From: Dromiciops gliroides
Taxonomy: Eukaryota; Chordata; Mammalia; Microbiotheria; Microbiotheriidae
NCBI RefSeq assembly: GCF_019393635.1
Contig: NC_057867.1
Span: forward strand, 69,257,492 to 69,321,491
DNA: 64,000 nt
Direction of reading: 5' to 3'
Shown in pieces: positions 27,017 through 37,439 of the stretch. Under the pieces are notes generated by a model. It had not been told where the DNA came from. It made no database searches and was given only the letters and a program-made list of their open reading frames with translations. Positions within the stretch are counted from its first letter, which is position 1, and each line of letters begins with the position of its first letter. Both the position numbers and the translations under genes were made by a program.

Positions 27017-28499
27017 CCTCTTTAAGATGCTTTCACATTTTGGATGTTTGGATTGTCTGGTCTCTTTGTTCTGGTCCTAAACGTGAACAGAAAATATACT
27101 CCTCCACCCCTTTCATTTCACAAATGAAAATATGGATTCCTACCTAAATAACAATATTCCACCTAACTTAGTACTGCCCCCTTTTTCATTTCAGAAAGGA
27201 TTTTAATACGTACATAAAGATACACACACACACACATGCTCATATGGCCACACATTCATATATATGTATATAAAAAATTCTGTTAGGTCCAGTCTCATCA
27301 TGAATGTGAAGATTGATGTGGCTAAACAAAGATATTTGGAAATAGGTTCCAAAGTACCAAGTAAAGAACATGCCCTTTACAATTATGCCTCTCTCTCTCC
27401 CAAGTCCCTATTAAAATGTAAATATACCCGTGGGATGACTAATTCCTTAAATGCTGTTATTTTACACCTTGACCACCCTCTGCCAAAATTTCTTTATCCA
27501 AATCAGGAGAGAACTGAGGCTAGCTGTCTTCCCCGCCCCTTTTGCTGTAAGCCTCCAAGGGTATGTGTGTGAGGGGAGTGGGGTGGGGGGCAGTGGAATG
27601 GAAGGGTAGCAGGGTGTTTTCCTTAATCTCTTTCAATCCCTTTAATTCCTCCCCCTCCTCCTGAGCCAAGCTTTACCTATGCCTGCTTTTCTTTCATTCT
27701 TCATCTCCCTACTCCTCCCCTCCCCTTTCCCCCTTGCTGCCTCTTCCCCTTCTTCCTTTCTCCTTTCTGCCATGCTCAAAGCCCACAGTGGTGTAGACAA
27801 GTGGGTGGCTGGGGGTTGGGTTAGAGCTGAGGGGAAAAAAGCCATTCCATTCTCCCCCCCCCCCCCCGCCCACCCCCACTTTCAGGCCCCTTGCTACAAG
27901 TATCCTTCCATATATAAAATGTGTTCTTGAAAAGTTGGCTGTAAGGAAAAATTCAAGATGTCAAACCTTTTCTTCTCGTTGACTTGAATTTATAAATGAG
28001 AGCCCGGGGCCCTGAATGCTGCTGTTGCCATAGCAGCAGAAATTCACAATTCCCTTGTGCCAATCGAAGAAGCACAGTATATGCATTGCTTGTGGAAATT
28101 CTCTAAATAAGAGCATCCTATATGCCGAGTTACCTTACTATCCAGGGGTCCGTTTCTTCTTTTTTTTAATTCCTCATACAGTCCAAATGGAGAATACTTG
28201 AATAAATCTGCATTTCTTAACTTGAATTAAGGTCTCTAGGCATGTTGAGATGGAGCTCTGAAGCAACAAATTAGAGGAGTAATTTAGGAAAACCAAAACC
28301 TTATTATTGAGATCCTGTCTGTTAAACCCAATGACTGACTAAAAGATCAGTTAGCCTTCTTTCTAGGAATGGAGCAGAGGAGTTAAATGGGGCAGTGGCT
28401 GCTTAGCTTTTGGAGCTTCCCCAAGTAGGATCGAAAGGACCCCCTTCTCTCCCCAGTCTATTGTCTTTCCCTTCAAAGTCCTGCTTAAAGTTTCCAAGG

Positions 28500-28740
28500 C
28501 AGGCACTTACTCATAGAATAATGGACTATTAGCAGTGGGAGGAAACTCAGATCAAGTCCAATTCTTTCATTTTATGGAGGAGAAAACTGGACAGAGAGGG
28601 GAAGCTATATATCCAAGGTCACTGACACATACCAGATACAGCCAGGTTAGGATTTGAACCCAGGTCTCCATCTATTAAGTGCTTACTATATGCAAAGCAC
28701 ATTGCTAAGCTCTAGGGATCCAAGTCTGATGCTTTCTTCA
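28500..28740 (-). repeat. MIR and short L2-like end
   Basis: Reverse MIR with TTTATGGAGGAGAAAACTGG and GGATTTGAACCCAGGTCTCC, followed by AGTGCTTACTATATGCAAAG-like L2/MIR sequence. Confidence 0.75.
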
Positions 28741-28875
28741 CTACCAGGGGGCAGGGCATTTGGACAAGCCATTTGTCAACAGAGGCAGAGCGTCTCATTT
28801 TGTGTGGAACCTTCAGCATTCCACACTGCAATGGAGAGGGGCTCAGAGGCAGAGGAGGAATTTAGTGGATAGTGT

Positions 28876-29600
28876 TTAAGAGAGAGACAGAGACAGGGAG
28901 ATGGAGATGCAGAGAGAGATGGAGAGAGACAGAGATGGAAAGATGGACAGCAGAGAGAAACAAGTGGGTAGAGAGGGAGCAGAGAGAGATGGAGAGAGAT
29001 CGACAGAAAAGAAACAGGTGAGGAGACAGAAAAAGAGTAGAGAGATGTACAGACATAGAGAGAGAAGAGACAGGTGGAGAAAGCAGAGATATGGAGAGAG
29101 AAAGGCATGGAGAAAGACATAAAGAGAGAAGAGACAGGTGGAGAAAGAGAGATGTAGAAAGAGCAGAGATATGGACAGAACATAGAATGAGACAGAGGGA
29201 GGGAGAGCAGAGAGAAACAGAGACACATATATAGAGAAAAGAGGTGGAAAAAGCAAGATAAAGAGCAGGGAAATGAAGAGAGACAGAAATGGAGAGATAT
29301 AGAGAAGAGACAGGTGGAGAAATCAGAGCCACATGGAGACAGACAAAAATGGAGATACAGAAGAGAGAGATTGGAGAGAACAGAGAGACAGGGAAGGAGA
29401 GAGCAGAGGGAAACAGAAAGGTGGAGAGAGAAAGAGAGATGGAGATAGCAGAGAGAGATGGACAGTAGAGATAGAGACAAAGACAGATGGAGATAGATAT
29501 ATGAGAGAAAGCAGAGAGAGATGGAGAGGGAGATAGAGATGGAGAGACAGAGAGCGAGAGATGGAGACAGACAGAGAGCAGAGAGATACAGAGACAGAGT
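28876..29600 (+). repeat. (GA)-rich simple repeat, GAGACAGAGAGAT-type
   Basis: About 725 bases almost wholly of G and A with scattered C and T, in imperfect units such as GAGAGATGGAGAGAGACAGA. The long Ser/Leu-rich frames on the minus strand here (for example 28776-29480) are by-products of the repeat. Confidence 0.97.
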
Positions 29601-29799
29601 TACTCAAAGACTTAAAAAAAACCCAAACTAAAATGAGATTGGAAAGTCTTCAAATATCCTCAAGTCAATATTCTTGTCTCCATGTAGCTAGCCAGCCCTT
29701 GAAGGTTATATCAAAGCATAATTTGGTCTCCCCTATGCAGATGACCCTTTCAGAGCCTGATGACAGTGATGGCTTCATAGCCAACAAGGTGCTGCCTAA

Positions 29800-29800
<1 letters not shown>

Positions 29801-29831
<31 letters not shown>
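29801..29831 (+). repeat. (TG)n microsatellite
   Basis: A perfect TG run of about 15 units followed by G-rich GGGGTGGTGTGGGGTGG. Confidence 0.95.
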
Positions 29832-30816
29832 GGGGTGGTGTGGGGTGGATACACGGTGGATCTGTGATTTCATGGGTGCAGGGGACCTCCCAGTGTGGAG
29901 ATTTCCTTCACCTGCAGATTAGAATCTTGCCTGCTAGTTGTAGTCTCAAAGAGTTGCCTGTGTCACCAAGAGGTAAAATGATGTGCTCTCCTTCATAGTG
30001 CCAGTATGTGTCAGGGTCAGAACTTGAACTCAGGGCTTCTCGGCTGACCCTCTTTCTACTATGCCATCTTGCCTCTTGTTTTTCTATACAATTGAAATGC
30101 TAAAATGGCACAGGTTAGAGTCACCACAGCACAATCTATCTTGGCTTTAACAGGAAAAATACAAGACTGCTGCACAGAGCAATGAATTAGGGAGCGAGAA
30201 GGGTAAGCAACCCTGTCTGAATAGTTCCATTTCTTCAGTCTTTCACTGCTGACAGCCTCAGGAATTCATAAGAATTCATTGATCTCTCTTTGTTGATTGG
30301 CATTAATAAACATTTTGAACTCCTGAAAGCAATTAAAATAGAAATGTTGTGTTAATGCTGATAATAGTCAGCGAGGCGGCATTCCTTCAACTGAAGCCTG
30401 CTACCTAAGTGTTCACAAAATCTTGTCCTCTTGCTTATCTGGGAGTTTCCCTGGAGTACATATGTCACTGGCTCCTATTTCTGAACTTACCGCCAAAAAA
30501 CCAAAACAAAACAAAAAACCACAATGAAAGAGCTTTTGCAACATAAAGAGCTTGGATTTTTTTTGCAGGTCTCTTACTTGTCCCTCCCAAGCTTCCTGCC
30601 TTTCCTCCTCCCAAATGGCTTCCACATAAAAGATCTAAAACAAAATTAAAAAATAAAAACAACCCGCTAAGGGGCATGGAGTACACCACATATTGGAGTG
30701 CCAAATAGCCTTTGTTTCCTGGACTACGGTGACCTAAGCTTTCATCACCTTCATCATCGCCTTCCTCGAATTATCTCGGCTGGTCTTTGCTGGGCAGCTG
30801 GATTCCTCAAATACAT

Positions 30817-30817
<1 letters not shown>

Positions 30818-30891
<74 letters not shown>
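30818..30891 (+). repeat. (CA)n microsatellite
   Basis: A perfect CA run of about 37 units, the longest dinucleotide tract in the window. Confidence 0.98.
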
Positions 30892-30892
<1 letters not shown>

Positions 30893-31671
30893 CCTTTGCA
30901 GCTTGATCGGACTCACAAGGGATTGTGTCCCTGGCAGGACATCCCCATACCACATGGAAGCATTGGGAGGGTTTGGGGTGGGGAGCAGCTGTCACCTAGG
31001 GCAGTAACTACGCCTCTCTATAAGATGGGGAGCCCTGATCTTGGTCCTCAAGACCCGAGGAATTCCGTATGTCCCCCACCTATCTATGATCTCACAAAAG
31101 CCAAAGAAATAACAGCACATCTGGCTTTATTCTTATCCTGCACTAGTCATTTTTGTTGAATATCTGGGGGGGGGTGCTGAGCCTTGGGGTTGCCAGTCTT
31201 TGTCCTCGTTTCTGGAAGGATTTTTTCCCATTGATTGATATGTCTGTGAACTCATATTTCATGTGGCTGCTGTCTAAAAAGCAGATTATCTTTGCTTCAC
31301 CTGGAAAGACAGAGAGCCAAGGTGCAGAGTGGAAGAGCTTTCATGTTGCCCCCCTTCCCAGTAGCCTCAGTAAAAACATTGCATGGGAAGGAGGTTGTAA
31401 ACAGTCCCTTTAAGAGGAAGTTGGGGGATTTCCCAGTTCAAGTTCCCTGAGCAACTTGCAAAGACTGCAGGTGAATGAAGCATGACTGCTGAGAGCCTCT
31501 GAGACCCCTTCCATTTCTGAGGTGCTAGGGTTCTAGGGAAATGGCTTATTTCCTTAATGCCTCAAAGTTTAAAGAGCATTGTTAAAATAGGCAGGTGGTA
31601 CCGGTATTGATATACATACCCCTTTAACAGATGTGAAAAGTGAGGCTTGGAGAGTTTGTGACTATGCTAGA

Positions 31672-31880
31672 AAGTCTTGAATTCAGATCTGCCTCATGTA
31701 CTTCCTGGTTGTGTGACTCTCATATATGTCACTTAACATCACTCAGGCTCAGTTTCCTTATCTGGAAGAGGGGCACAAGTACTTCATAAGGGTGTTGTGA
31801 GGATCAAATGAGACCCCAACATGTATAGCACTTTGCTGACTTTAAAGCACTAGATAAATGCTAGGGATTATTATTACCTT
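31672..31880 (+). repeat. MIR, nearly complete
   Basis: + strand MIR: CTTCCTGGTTGTGTGACTCT, CTCAGTTTCCTTATCTGGAA, GGTGTTGTGAGGATCAAATG, and terminal AAATGCTAGGGATTATTATT. Confidence 0.85.
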
Positions 31881-32600
31881 TGGCTGAGATTAGGCAGGTT
31901 GAAGAGAGCTGTGTCTCAAACTGAGGGCCTCTGGGAACTCAGCCCCCAAATTCCCTCTTCTTTCACATACTTTCTGGTTTGATGCTATTTTTGCGCTGGA
32001 ATCATTGTCCGGCTTTTTCCTTATGGCTGGCTTTAACTTATGGGAAGGATAAAACGAAAATCCTACTTAACCCATTCATACTTCGAAAGGCCTATGGATT
32101 TCAATGGGGAGAGCTGAGAATTTTCTGAAATTGCTAACTCTGGTGTCTTCTTTCGGGTGTGTTCCGCCACAATTATTTGTACTGACTTCAATGAGGAACT
32201 AATCAAGGACTGCAGAGATGTCTTCTGGGTGATTGTATCTACCCACCCCCACCCCTTCCATTCCATGCTTGATTTCATCATCCCAAAGCATTTTCTTTTA
32301 AAGATTAATTTCTATTCCCAAATGAATATCTAATGATCAAGTTCTGCTTGGGGAAGCAGGGACTCCAGGCAGGAGGACAGTGATGCTGGGCTGGGCTGGG
32401 CAGAAATGTTACAGACCAGGACTTCTCTCCTCAGAAGGTCTACAATGCTGACCTGTACTGTGGGAAAGGAAAGGATACCTCAGGGAGTGCAGGCTGGGTC
32501 AGAAGTTTGGCTGGGCTGGAAGGGACTTTAGAGGTCATCTAATTCAGTAGTGTCAGACTCCTATAAAAACAGGGCCACTAAACTGTACATAAAGATCCCT

Positions 32601-32753
32601 GGGGAGGGGGGCCAGCTAGGTGGTGAAGTGGATATAGCACTGACCTTGCATTCAGGAGGACCTGGGTTCAAATACGACCTCAGACACTTAATACTTACTG
32701 GCTGTGTGACCTTGGGCGAGTCACTTAACCCTCATTGCCCCACATTTAAAAAA
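32601..32753 (+). mobile_element. tRNA-derived SINE (WSINE1/Mar-type)
   Basis: A full, somewhat diverged copy. The duplication AAAGATCCCT lies at 32591-32600 and 32754-32763. Confidence 0.93.
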
Positions 32754-32894
32754 AAAGATCCCTAGGGCCACATGACTTAGAAAACCACATATTAACATTA
32801 TCTACATTCTATTGTATTTGATTTATTATATTTAATATTTCCCAATTACATTTTATTCCAGTTCCAGGAACAGTGGGGAGTTTTGCAACAGAAA

Positions 32895-33060
32895 TGTGGA
32901 GGCTGATTGTTTGATACCTCCAATCTAATCCATCCCTTTATTTTGTGGTGGAAGAAACTGAGGCATATCAGTGACTTGACCAAGGTCACATAGACAGTAA
33001 GTGCTGTGGCTGTGATTCACACTCAGGTCTTCAGATTCCACACTCACTGCCTTTCGCATA
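32895..33060 (-). repeat. MIR
   Basis: Reverse MIR: TGGTGGAAGAAACTGAGGCA, GACCAAGGTCACATAGACAG. More MIR copies lie at about 34280-34430 (+) and 34530-34680 (-, with AGAGGAGGAAACTGAGACC). Confidence 0.75.
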
Positions 33061-34693
33061 TGAAAAGTATATGCTACCATAAAAGCTTTTAAAAATAAAC
33101 AAAACCCCAGCTCATGAGGGCTGGTGAACTAACTAAAAGCAGGCCTTTTGAACATCCGGTATCATTACTCAGCTTTGGCAAATAAAGCTAATTGCTGGGC
33201 TTAGGTCCCAGACTTGTAGTCTAGCCCTTTCTGCCAGGCTGGAGGAGACTAAGGAAAAGGCATGTGGGTGCTAGATAGAGAAGATCCTAGTCCTTACTTC
33301 TACCTGAGTCTGCATCCATCCATTCATCCATTCATTTATTTGGCTGATAAATGGTTTCTTTTGGCCAAATACACCTGCTTCTTAGGAGGCAGCTCTGGCG
33401 TCAAAGTTTCTTCACATTATCTGCCTCCCTGTTCCTCCCATTTCCATTAGGGATGACCTGAAAGTGATTGGGCTTCTGGGAAAGTGACTGTGTCTAGAAT
33501 ACTGGCCTAGGGGTCTGTTTACCCCCCCCCAATGAAACACGTTTAGAAGCTACAGGGTAAACTGAGGAAAGGGCAGCAAAATGAAGGAGGACTAGCCACT
33601 TCTCTGGAGTTATGTGGAATGAATGTTTTCCCATGACCCTGGGAACTCAGCAGTGCAAATATTGGGGTTTCCCATTTTACAGATAAAGCGGGGAGGGCTA
33701 ACAACCTGCTTCCTCCTCTCATTTCTTCTTTTTTCCTCTTGTCATACTTTTCTCTAAGGATGGGGCCCGATTGGTGTAATAGACTTTAATAAAGAGCTAG
33801 AGATGTTCATTGTAATGTCTGAGGGGTAGCTTGGGAGCCACTACTTCACTGGTGGAGACCTGAAAGCAACAGGGCACTCTCCCTCACCCACTTCTGTTGC
33901 TAAGGGAAACCAGTCAAGGCACCCTTGATTGGTCAACAGGGGACAATGGGGTTCTGTTTTCAATTCTCAATATCTATAGATGACAGAGGGCTGGCGTTCT
34001 CTGGGTTAATAATCTGAAGCAGTGGGCTGTACCACCTTGCTCCTGCCTCTTTTCTTCCCTCCTCTTCCTCCTCCTCATCCCCTCTCCTCCCTCCCCATCT
34101 CTCCTTTCTCTAGTCTCCTGTTCTCTTCTTTCCCCTCTCCACTCCCTAGGTTCCTCTTCTCCCCTCCCCCTCTCCTTTCCCATTTTCAGACCTGACCATC
34201 CATCAGTCTCAGCCACCAGGCAATGAAGCGGCCAAGCCCTGGCTTGAGAAAAAAAGAAAGGCTCAGTCACGTTAGTAGGTTTAACGTGACTCAGGGTTTC
34301 AAATAGAGTAAAATGTATGGGTTCGACTCCCAGCCCTGCTGTTTGCTAGCAGTGCGACCTTGGTCACGTCAATTCTCCTCCTAGGGACCTCAGTTTCCTC
34401 CTTGGTACTATCTGAGGGTTGAACTAGATTCCCCCCAACCCCCACCTCTTTCTCTCCATAAGGTGGCAACTGCAGGGATGATCCAGGGTCCTTAGGCTCT
34501 AGGGACCTAGAAAGCACCTCAGAGAACATAGATCATAGATCTAGAGCTGGAAGGGTCATCTAGTCTAACTCATTTTACAGAGGAGGAAACTGAGACCCAG
34601 AGAGGATGAGTGACTTGAACAAGGTCACAAAGATGGCTGACAGGATTCGAATCCAGGTCCTCTGAAGCCTTGGTTTGCTTGTTCTCTCCCTAG

Positions 34694-35006
34694 GTGTTGT
34701 TTGTCCTTCTTTCTGGAAGAGGACCGCGACATCAGGGTGATGTCATGACTTGCAGTGAACTGGATTTAAGGGAAGGAGGGCTGTGCAAGGTCACCAGCCT
34801 CACTCTCTCCTCCAGAGCCATCTGGGTCCAGTGGTAAGATATACATCAGGACAACTGGAGCTGGCCCTGGATGTTTGAGGCAATTTGGGGTGAAGTGATT
34901 GGCCCCAGGGTCACACAGCTAGTAGTGTCAAATGTCCGAGGCCACATTTGAACTCGGGTCCCGACTGAAGGGCCAGTGCTCTGTCCATTGCGCCATCTAG
35001 CTGCCC
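34694..35006 (-). mobile_element. Composite SINE: tRNA-type head plus second conserved unit
   Basis: In minus orientation a tRNA-type SINE head (about 34870-35006) joins a separate unit (about 34694-34870) marked by GAAGAGGACC, CACTCTCTCCTCCAGAGCCA and TCTGGGTCCAGTGG. Flanks TTCTCTCCCTAG (34682-34693) and TTCTCTCCTTAG (35007-35018) show that both parts were inserted together. Confidence 0.85.
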
Positions 35007-35202
35007 TTCTCTCCTTAGTAAAAAGGAGTACAAAGGAGAAGGAAGTAGAGAGCTGGAGATAGGGCGGGGTAATAATCACAAAGCTGGCTATTTGAACAGC
35101 AGTTTAGCCGGGGGTGGGCCGGCCGGGCAGGTCCAGGATGGGATGGGCGCTACCCACCCATCCCTCCCCCCTCAACTCCGCCCCCGCTCGCTCCCGTTGT
35201 CC

Positions 35203-35212
35203 GCGCATGCGC
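35203..35212. promoter_or_regulatory. NRF-1-type binding site
   Basis: GCGCATGCGC is the perfect palindromic core of the NRF-1 motif. It lies in the 5' part of the CpG island, about 10-20 bases after CCGCCCCCGC GC boxes, the usual company in housekeeping-type promoters. Confidence 0.6.
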
Positions 35213-35280
35213 ACACGCTCCCTGCTCCAAACACCCCCCCCCCCACCTTGTTCCGGGCAGCTCGGCCAAGGTCACGGGAG

Positions 35281-35285
35281 CCAAT
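35281..35285 (+). promoter_or_regulatory. CCAAT box
   Basis: GAGCCAATGAG fits the NF-Y/CCAAT-box consensus and lies about 70 bases downstream of the NRF-1-type site in the CpG island. Confidence 0.45.
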
Positions 35286-35940
35286 GAGATGTTGGGAAAG
35301 TTGAAGAGCGCGACAATCCACGCTCCTTCCGCCTCCCCCTTCCCCGTGGCTCTCAGGGGCCTTAGGATCTTGGGCAAGTCCCCTAGCTGTCCGTGCCTCA
35401 GTTTCCTGCCTTGTTAAAAGCCCAGGGCCGCCTTGGGGCCTTGCCTGTTGTGCCCTTCGCTCTCTTATCTATACCTCCCCTCCCCCCTCCCCTCTCCTCA
35501 GCGCCCCGTGAGGAAAAATAAGGCCGAGTAAAGGGACGCAGCGGGGGGCCGAAGGGTCGGGGGCCTGGGCGGGCCTCCCGGGGCGGCGCTGGAGACGCCG
35601 GAAGCGAGCCCCCCGAGGGGGGCATTCGCTCCCTTCCCGGGAAAGCCCCGGGCCTTGGGCCGTCGGGCGGCGCGTCCCACATCCTCTTTCGATGCCCTTG
35701 TGACCGGCCCACGCACGTCCCCCACTGGGCTGGCCCGCAAAGGGGAAGAGCTCGGGGTCAGGGCCGTCCCTGGCAGCGCTCAAGAAAAGGCGGCCAGTCC
35801 TCGAGCGGCGCTCTGTGTGCTGGGCACCCCGGAGCCTGGCCAGCCTCAGTCCTCCGGCCCTGTCCCCGGGAGGGTACCCCGGAACGCTTAGAGATCGCAG
35901 CCTGGGAGCGGAGCCGAGAGGAGAGGAAAGGGAGGGAACA

Positions 35941-35947
35941 GGTATGT
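35941..35947 (+). promoter_or_regulatory. Candidate splice donor of a non-coding first exon
   Basis: AACAG/GTATGTG at 35937-35948 is a near-ideal 5' splice site at the 3' edge of the CpG island on the + strand. Joined to an acceptor at 40373 or 40401 it would give a TASL2 transcript with a 5' UTR exon in the island. This is inference; no transcript evidence is available here. Confidence 0.4.
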
Positions 35948-36110
35948 GCTGCGGGAAATCCGTCCTGTGCCAGCCCTCCTGGAGGGATGCCAGGGGATGC
36001 TCAGGGTCCCCCGACGGATGGGACGGCCCACGGAGGAGCGGCCACCTTGGAGAGGGAATGGGGAACATCCCAAAGCCTAGCAGCTCTCTAGGCTTAGGGA
36101 CGATGAAATA

Positions 36111-36138
36111 CCCCCCCCCCCCCCCCCCCCCCCCCCCC
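36111..36138 (+). repeat. Poly(C) run of 28
   Basis: 28 consecutive C bases at the 3' border of the CpG island. Shorter C runs occur at 5222-5238, about 22626-22640 and 27847-27862. Confidence 0.9.
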
Positions 36139-36224
36139 GCTAGCCTGACGGGCCAACAAGTTAGGAACTTCCACTTCCCTGGAGGCCATGTTGTCTTTGT
36201 TGGGTGGTAGGGGGCCCAGGCAGT

Positions 36225-36440
36225 GTTGAGAGAGAGCTGTCTATGAAGATGGGGTTCTGGGCCTGCCTATCACCCCTGCTGGCTGGGGGACCCTGGACAG
36301 ATCACTTAAGCACTCAGTGCTCTAAGCAACTCCCTAGGATAAGTTGAGAGACAGTGTCAGAGTGGCAGTGCCCACTTTCATATACCCCATGCCAGTGGAA
36401 CCACAGGGTCAGTCCCTATGCTGTGGTGGAAACCTCCTGA
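36225..36440 (+). mobile_element. Older tRNA-derived SINE, degraded
   Basis: It holds ACCCTGGACAGATCACTTAA, CTCTAAGCAACTCCCTAGGAT and CCAGTGGAACCACAGGGTCAG, matching the 3' part of the SINE at 25629-25866. The head is weak. Confidence 0.6.
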
Positions 36441-36554
36441 ACTGGGACACCTCGGTGCTGGTACTGTCTTCAGGACATTTATATGTGGGAAAACATATAA
36501 AAGTGATGGAGTTTATTTTAATGATTTTATAGTCTTATATTTTAATGGGGTTCT

Positions 36555-37140
36555 TATTTTATCCATTCGGTCAACAAGCATTTTTAAAAAATGCCACTAT
36601 ATAACAGACATGAAACAGTCCCCACCTTCAAGGGACTTGTTTTTGATTGGGGAAGACAGAGTGCACATATAATTATATACAGGATGCAGATAAATGGCAG
36701 ACAAGGGCTGTGGAGGCACCAGAAGCTGATGTGGTTAGGTGATGTGGGAGGTGGCACCTGAGTTGAGTCTTCAAAGCCATCAGAGATTCTATGAAGTGGA
36801 GGTAAGGAGGGAGGAGAGCATTCCAGGCATGATGGACAGGCCCTGCAAAAGCACGGAGGGGAGAAATGGGAGGAACAAGAAGGTACCTTATAAGGCGTGG
36901 TGAAAGGTAATGATGTATACTAAGCCTGGAAAAGCAGGTTGGGATCAGGGTGTGAGGGACTTGAAGAAGGACCTTGTGTACAGGAATTGGCACTTGACCT
37001 GAGCCTCGAAGGAAGTGAGTGACAGTGAGCCAAGAGAGTGTGTTCCTGGGACGGGGGACAGCCTGTGCAAAGGCAAAGAGATGGGAGATTGACTGGGAAA
37101 GGGCAAGTAATGTCTGAACCAGCTTTCAATTCTCTGTCCA
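36555..37140 (-). repeat. L2 3' part
   Basis: Reverse L2: GGTCAACAAGCATTTTTAAA, AGGAGAGCATTCCAGGCATG, GACAGGCCCTGCAAAAGCAC, with a partial repetition of the same block at 36980-37090, indicating two overlapping fragments. Confidence 0.75.
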
Positions 37141-37439
37141 TAAAAATACTTGTCTAGCAGTGGTCTCCAGAGGAGCAGAGCTGGGATGGCATTAGTGACA
37201 ATCCCTTCACTCATCCTCACTATGCCACTCCATCGCCTCCCACCCTGGCCCACTGGGGCCGCACAGGTAGTATTGGCCCCTGGGGGGGGGGTGGGTCTTT
37301 AACCCAACCAGATCCAGACAAAATCGACCCGCTCATCCCTCTGTTTCCACATCTTGGCTCCCAGATCACCTCCTGGCTTGGCTAGGTGCCCTGAGCACCA
37401 GTGAATGGAATAAGGGCCCTCCCTCCACCCTTTCGTTTT

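Larger units (their letters stand above)
29605..34690. other. Intergenic region between SH3BGRL and the CpG island
   Basis: Apart from listed MIR, SINE and microsatellite copies, I see no coding exon. 34030-34170 is a C/T-rich low-complexity stretch. Unique stretches are 30080-30790, 30900-31560, 31890-32580 and 33070-34020. Confidence 0.6.
35090..36060. promoter_or_regulatory. CpG island, likely promoter
   Basis: About 1 kb stands out sharply from the A+T-rich surroundings, with high G+C and many CG dinucleotides, whereas CG is rare elsewhere in the window. It contains GC boxes (CTCCGCCCCCGC near 35175), an NRF-1-type site, a CCAAT box and a strong splice donor. Open frames here on both strands (for example 35469-36068, minus) are composition artefacts with no family features. 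It is the only CpG island in the window and lies 4.5 kb upstream of TASL2 on the same side. It could also serve an unseen antisense transcript. Confidence 0.75.

Noticed and set aside
27264..27572. 102-codon open frame downstream of SH3BGRL
   Set aside because: No recognisable domain, no splice or promoter context; probably chance in A/T-rich sequence.
28776..29480. 234-codon open frame on the minus strand, rich in Ser and Leu
   Set aside because: It is the complement of a GA-rich simple repeat; the overlapping frames are open for the same reason and have no domain.
30698..31159. 153-codon open frame on the + strand with a His-Thr repeat
   Set aside because: It is translated from the CA microsatellite; the flanking codons show no family.
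35469..36068. 199-codon open frame on the minus strand
   Set aside because: It lies in the CpG island, where stop codons are rare by composition. Pro/Arg/Gly-rich with no family similarity.
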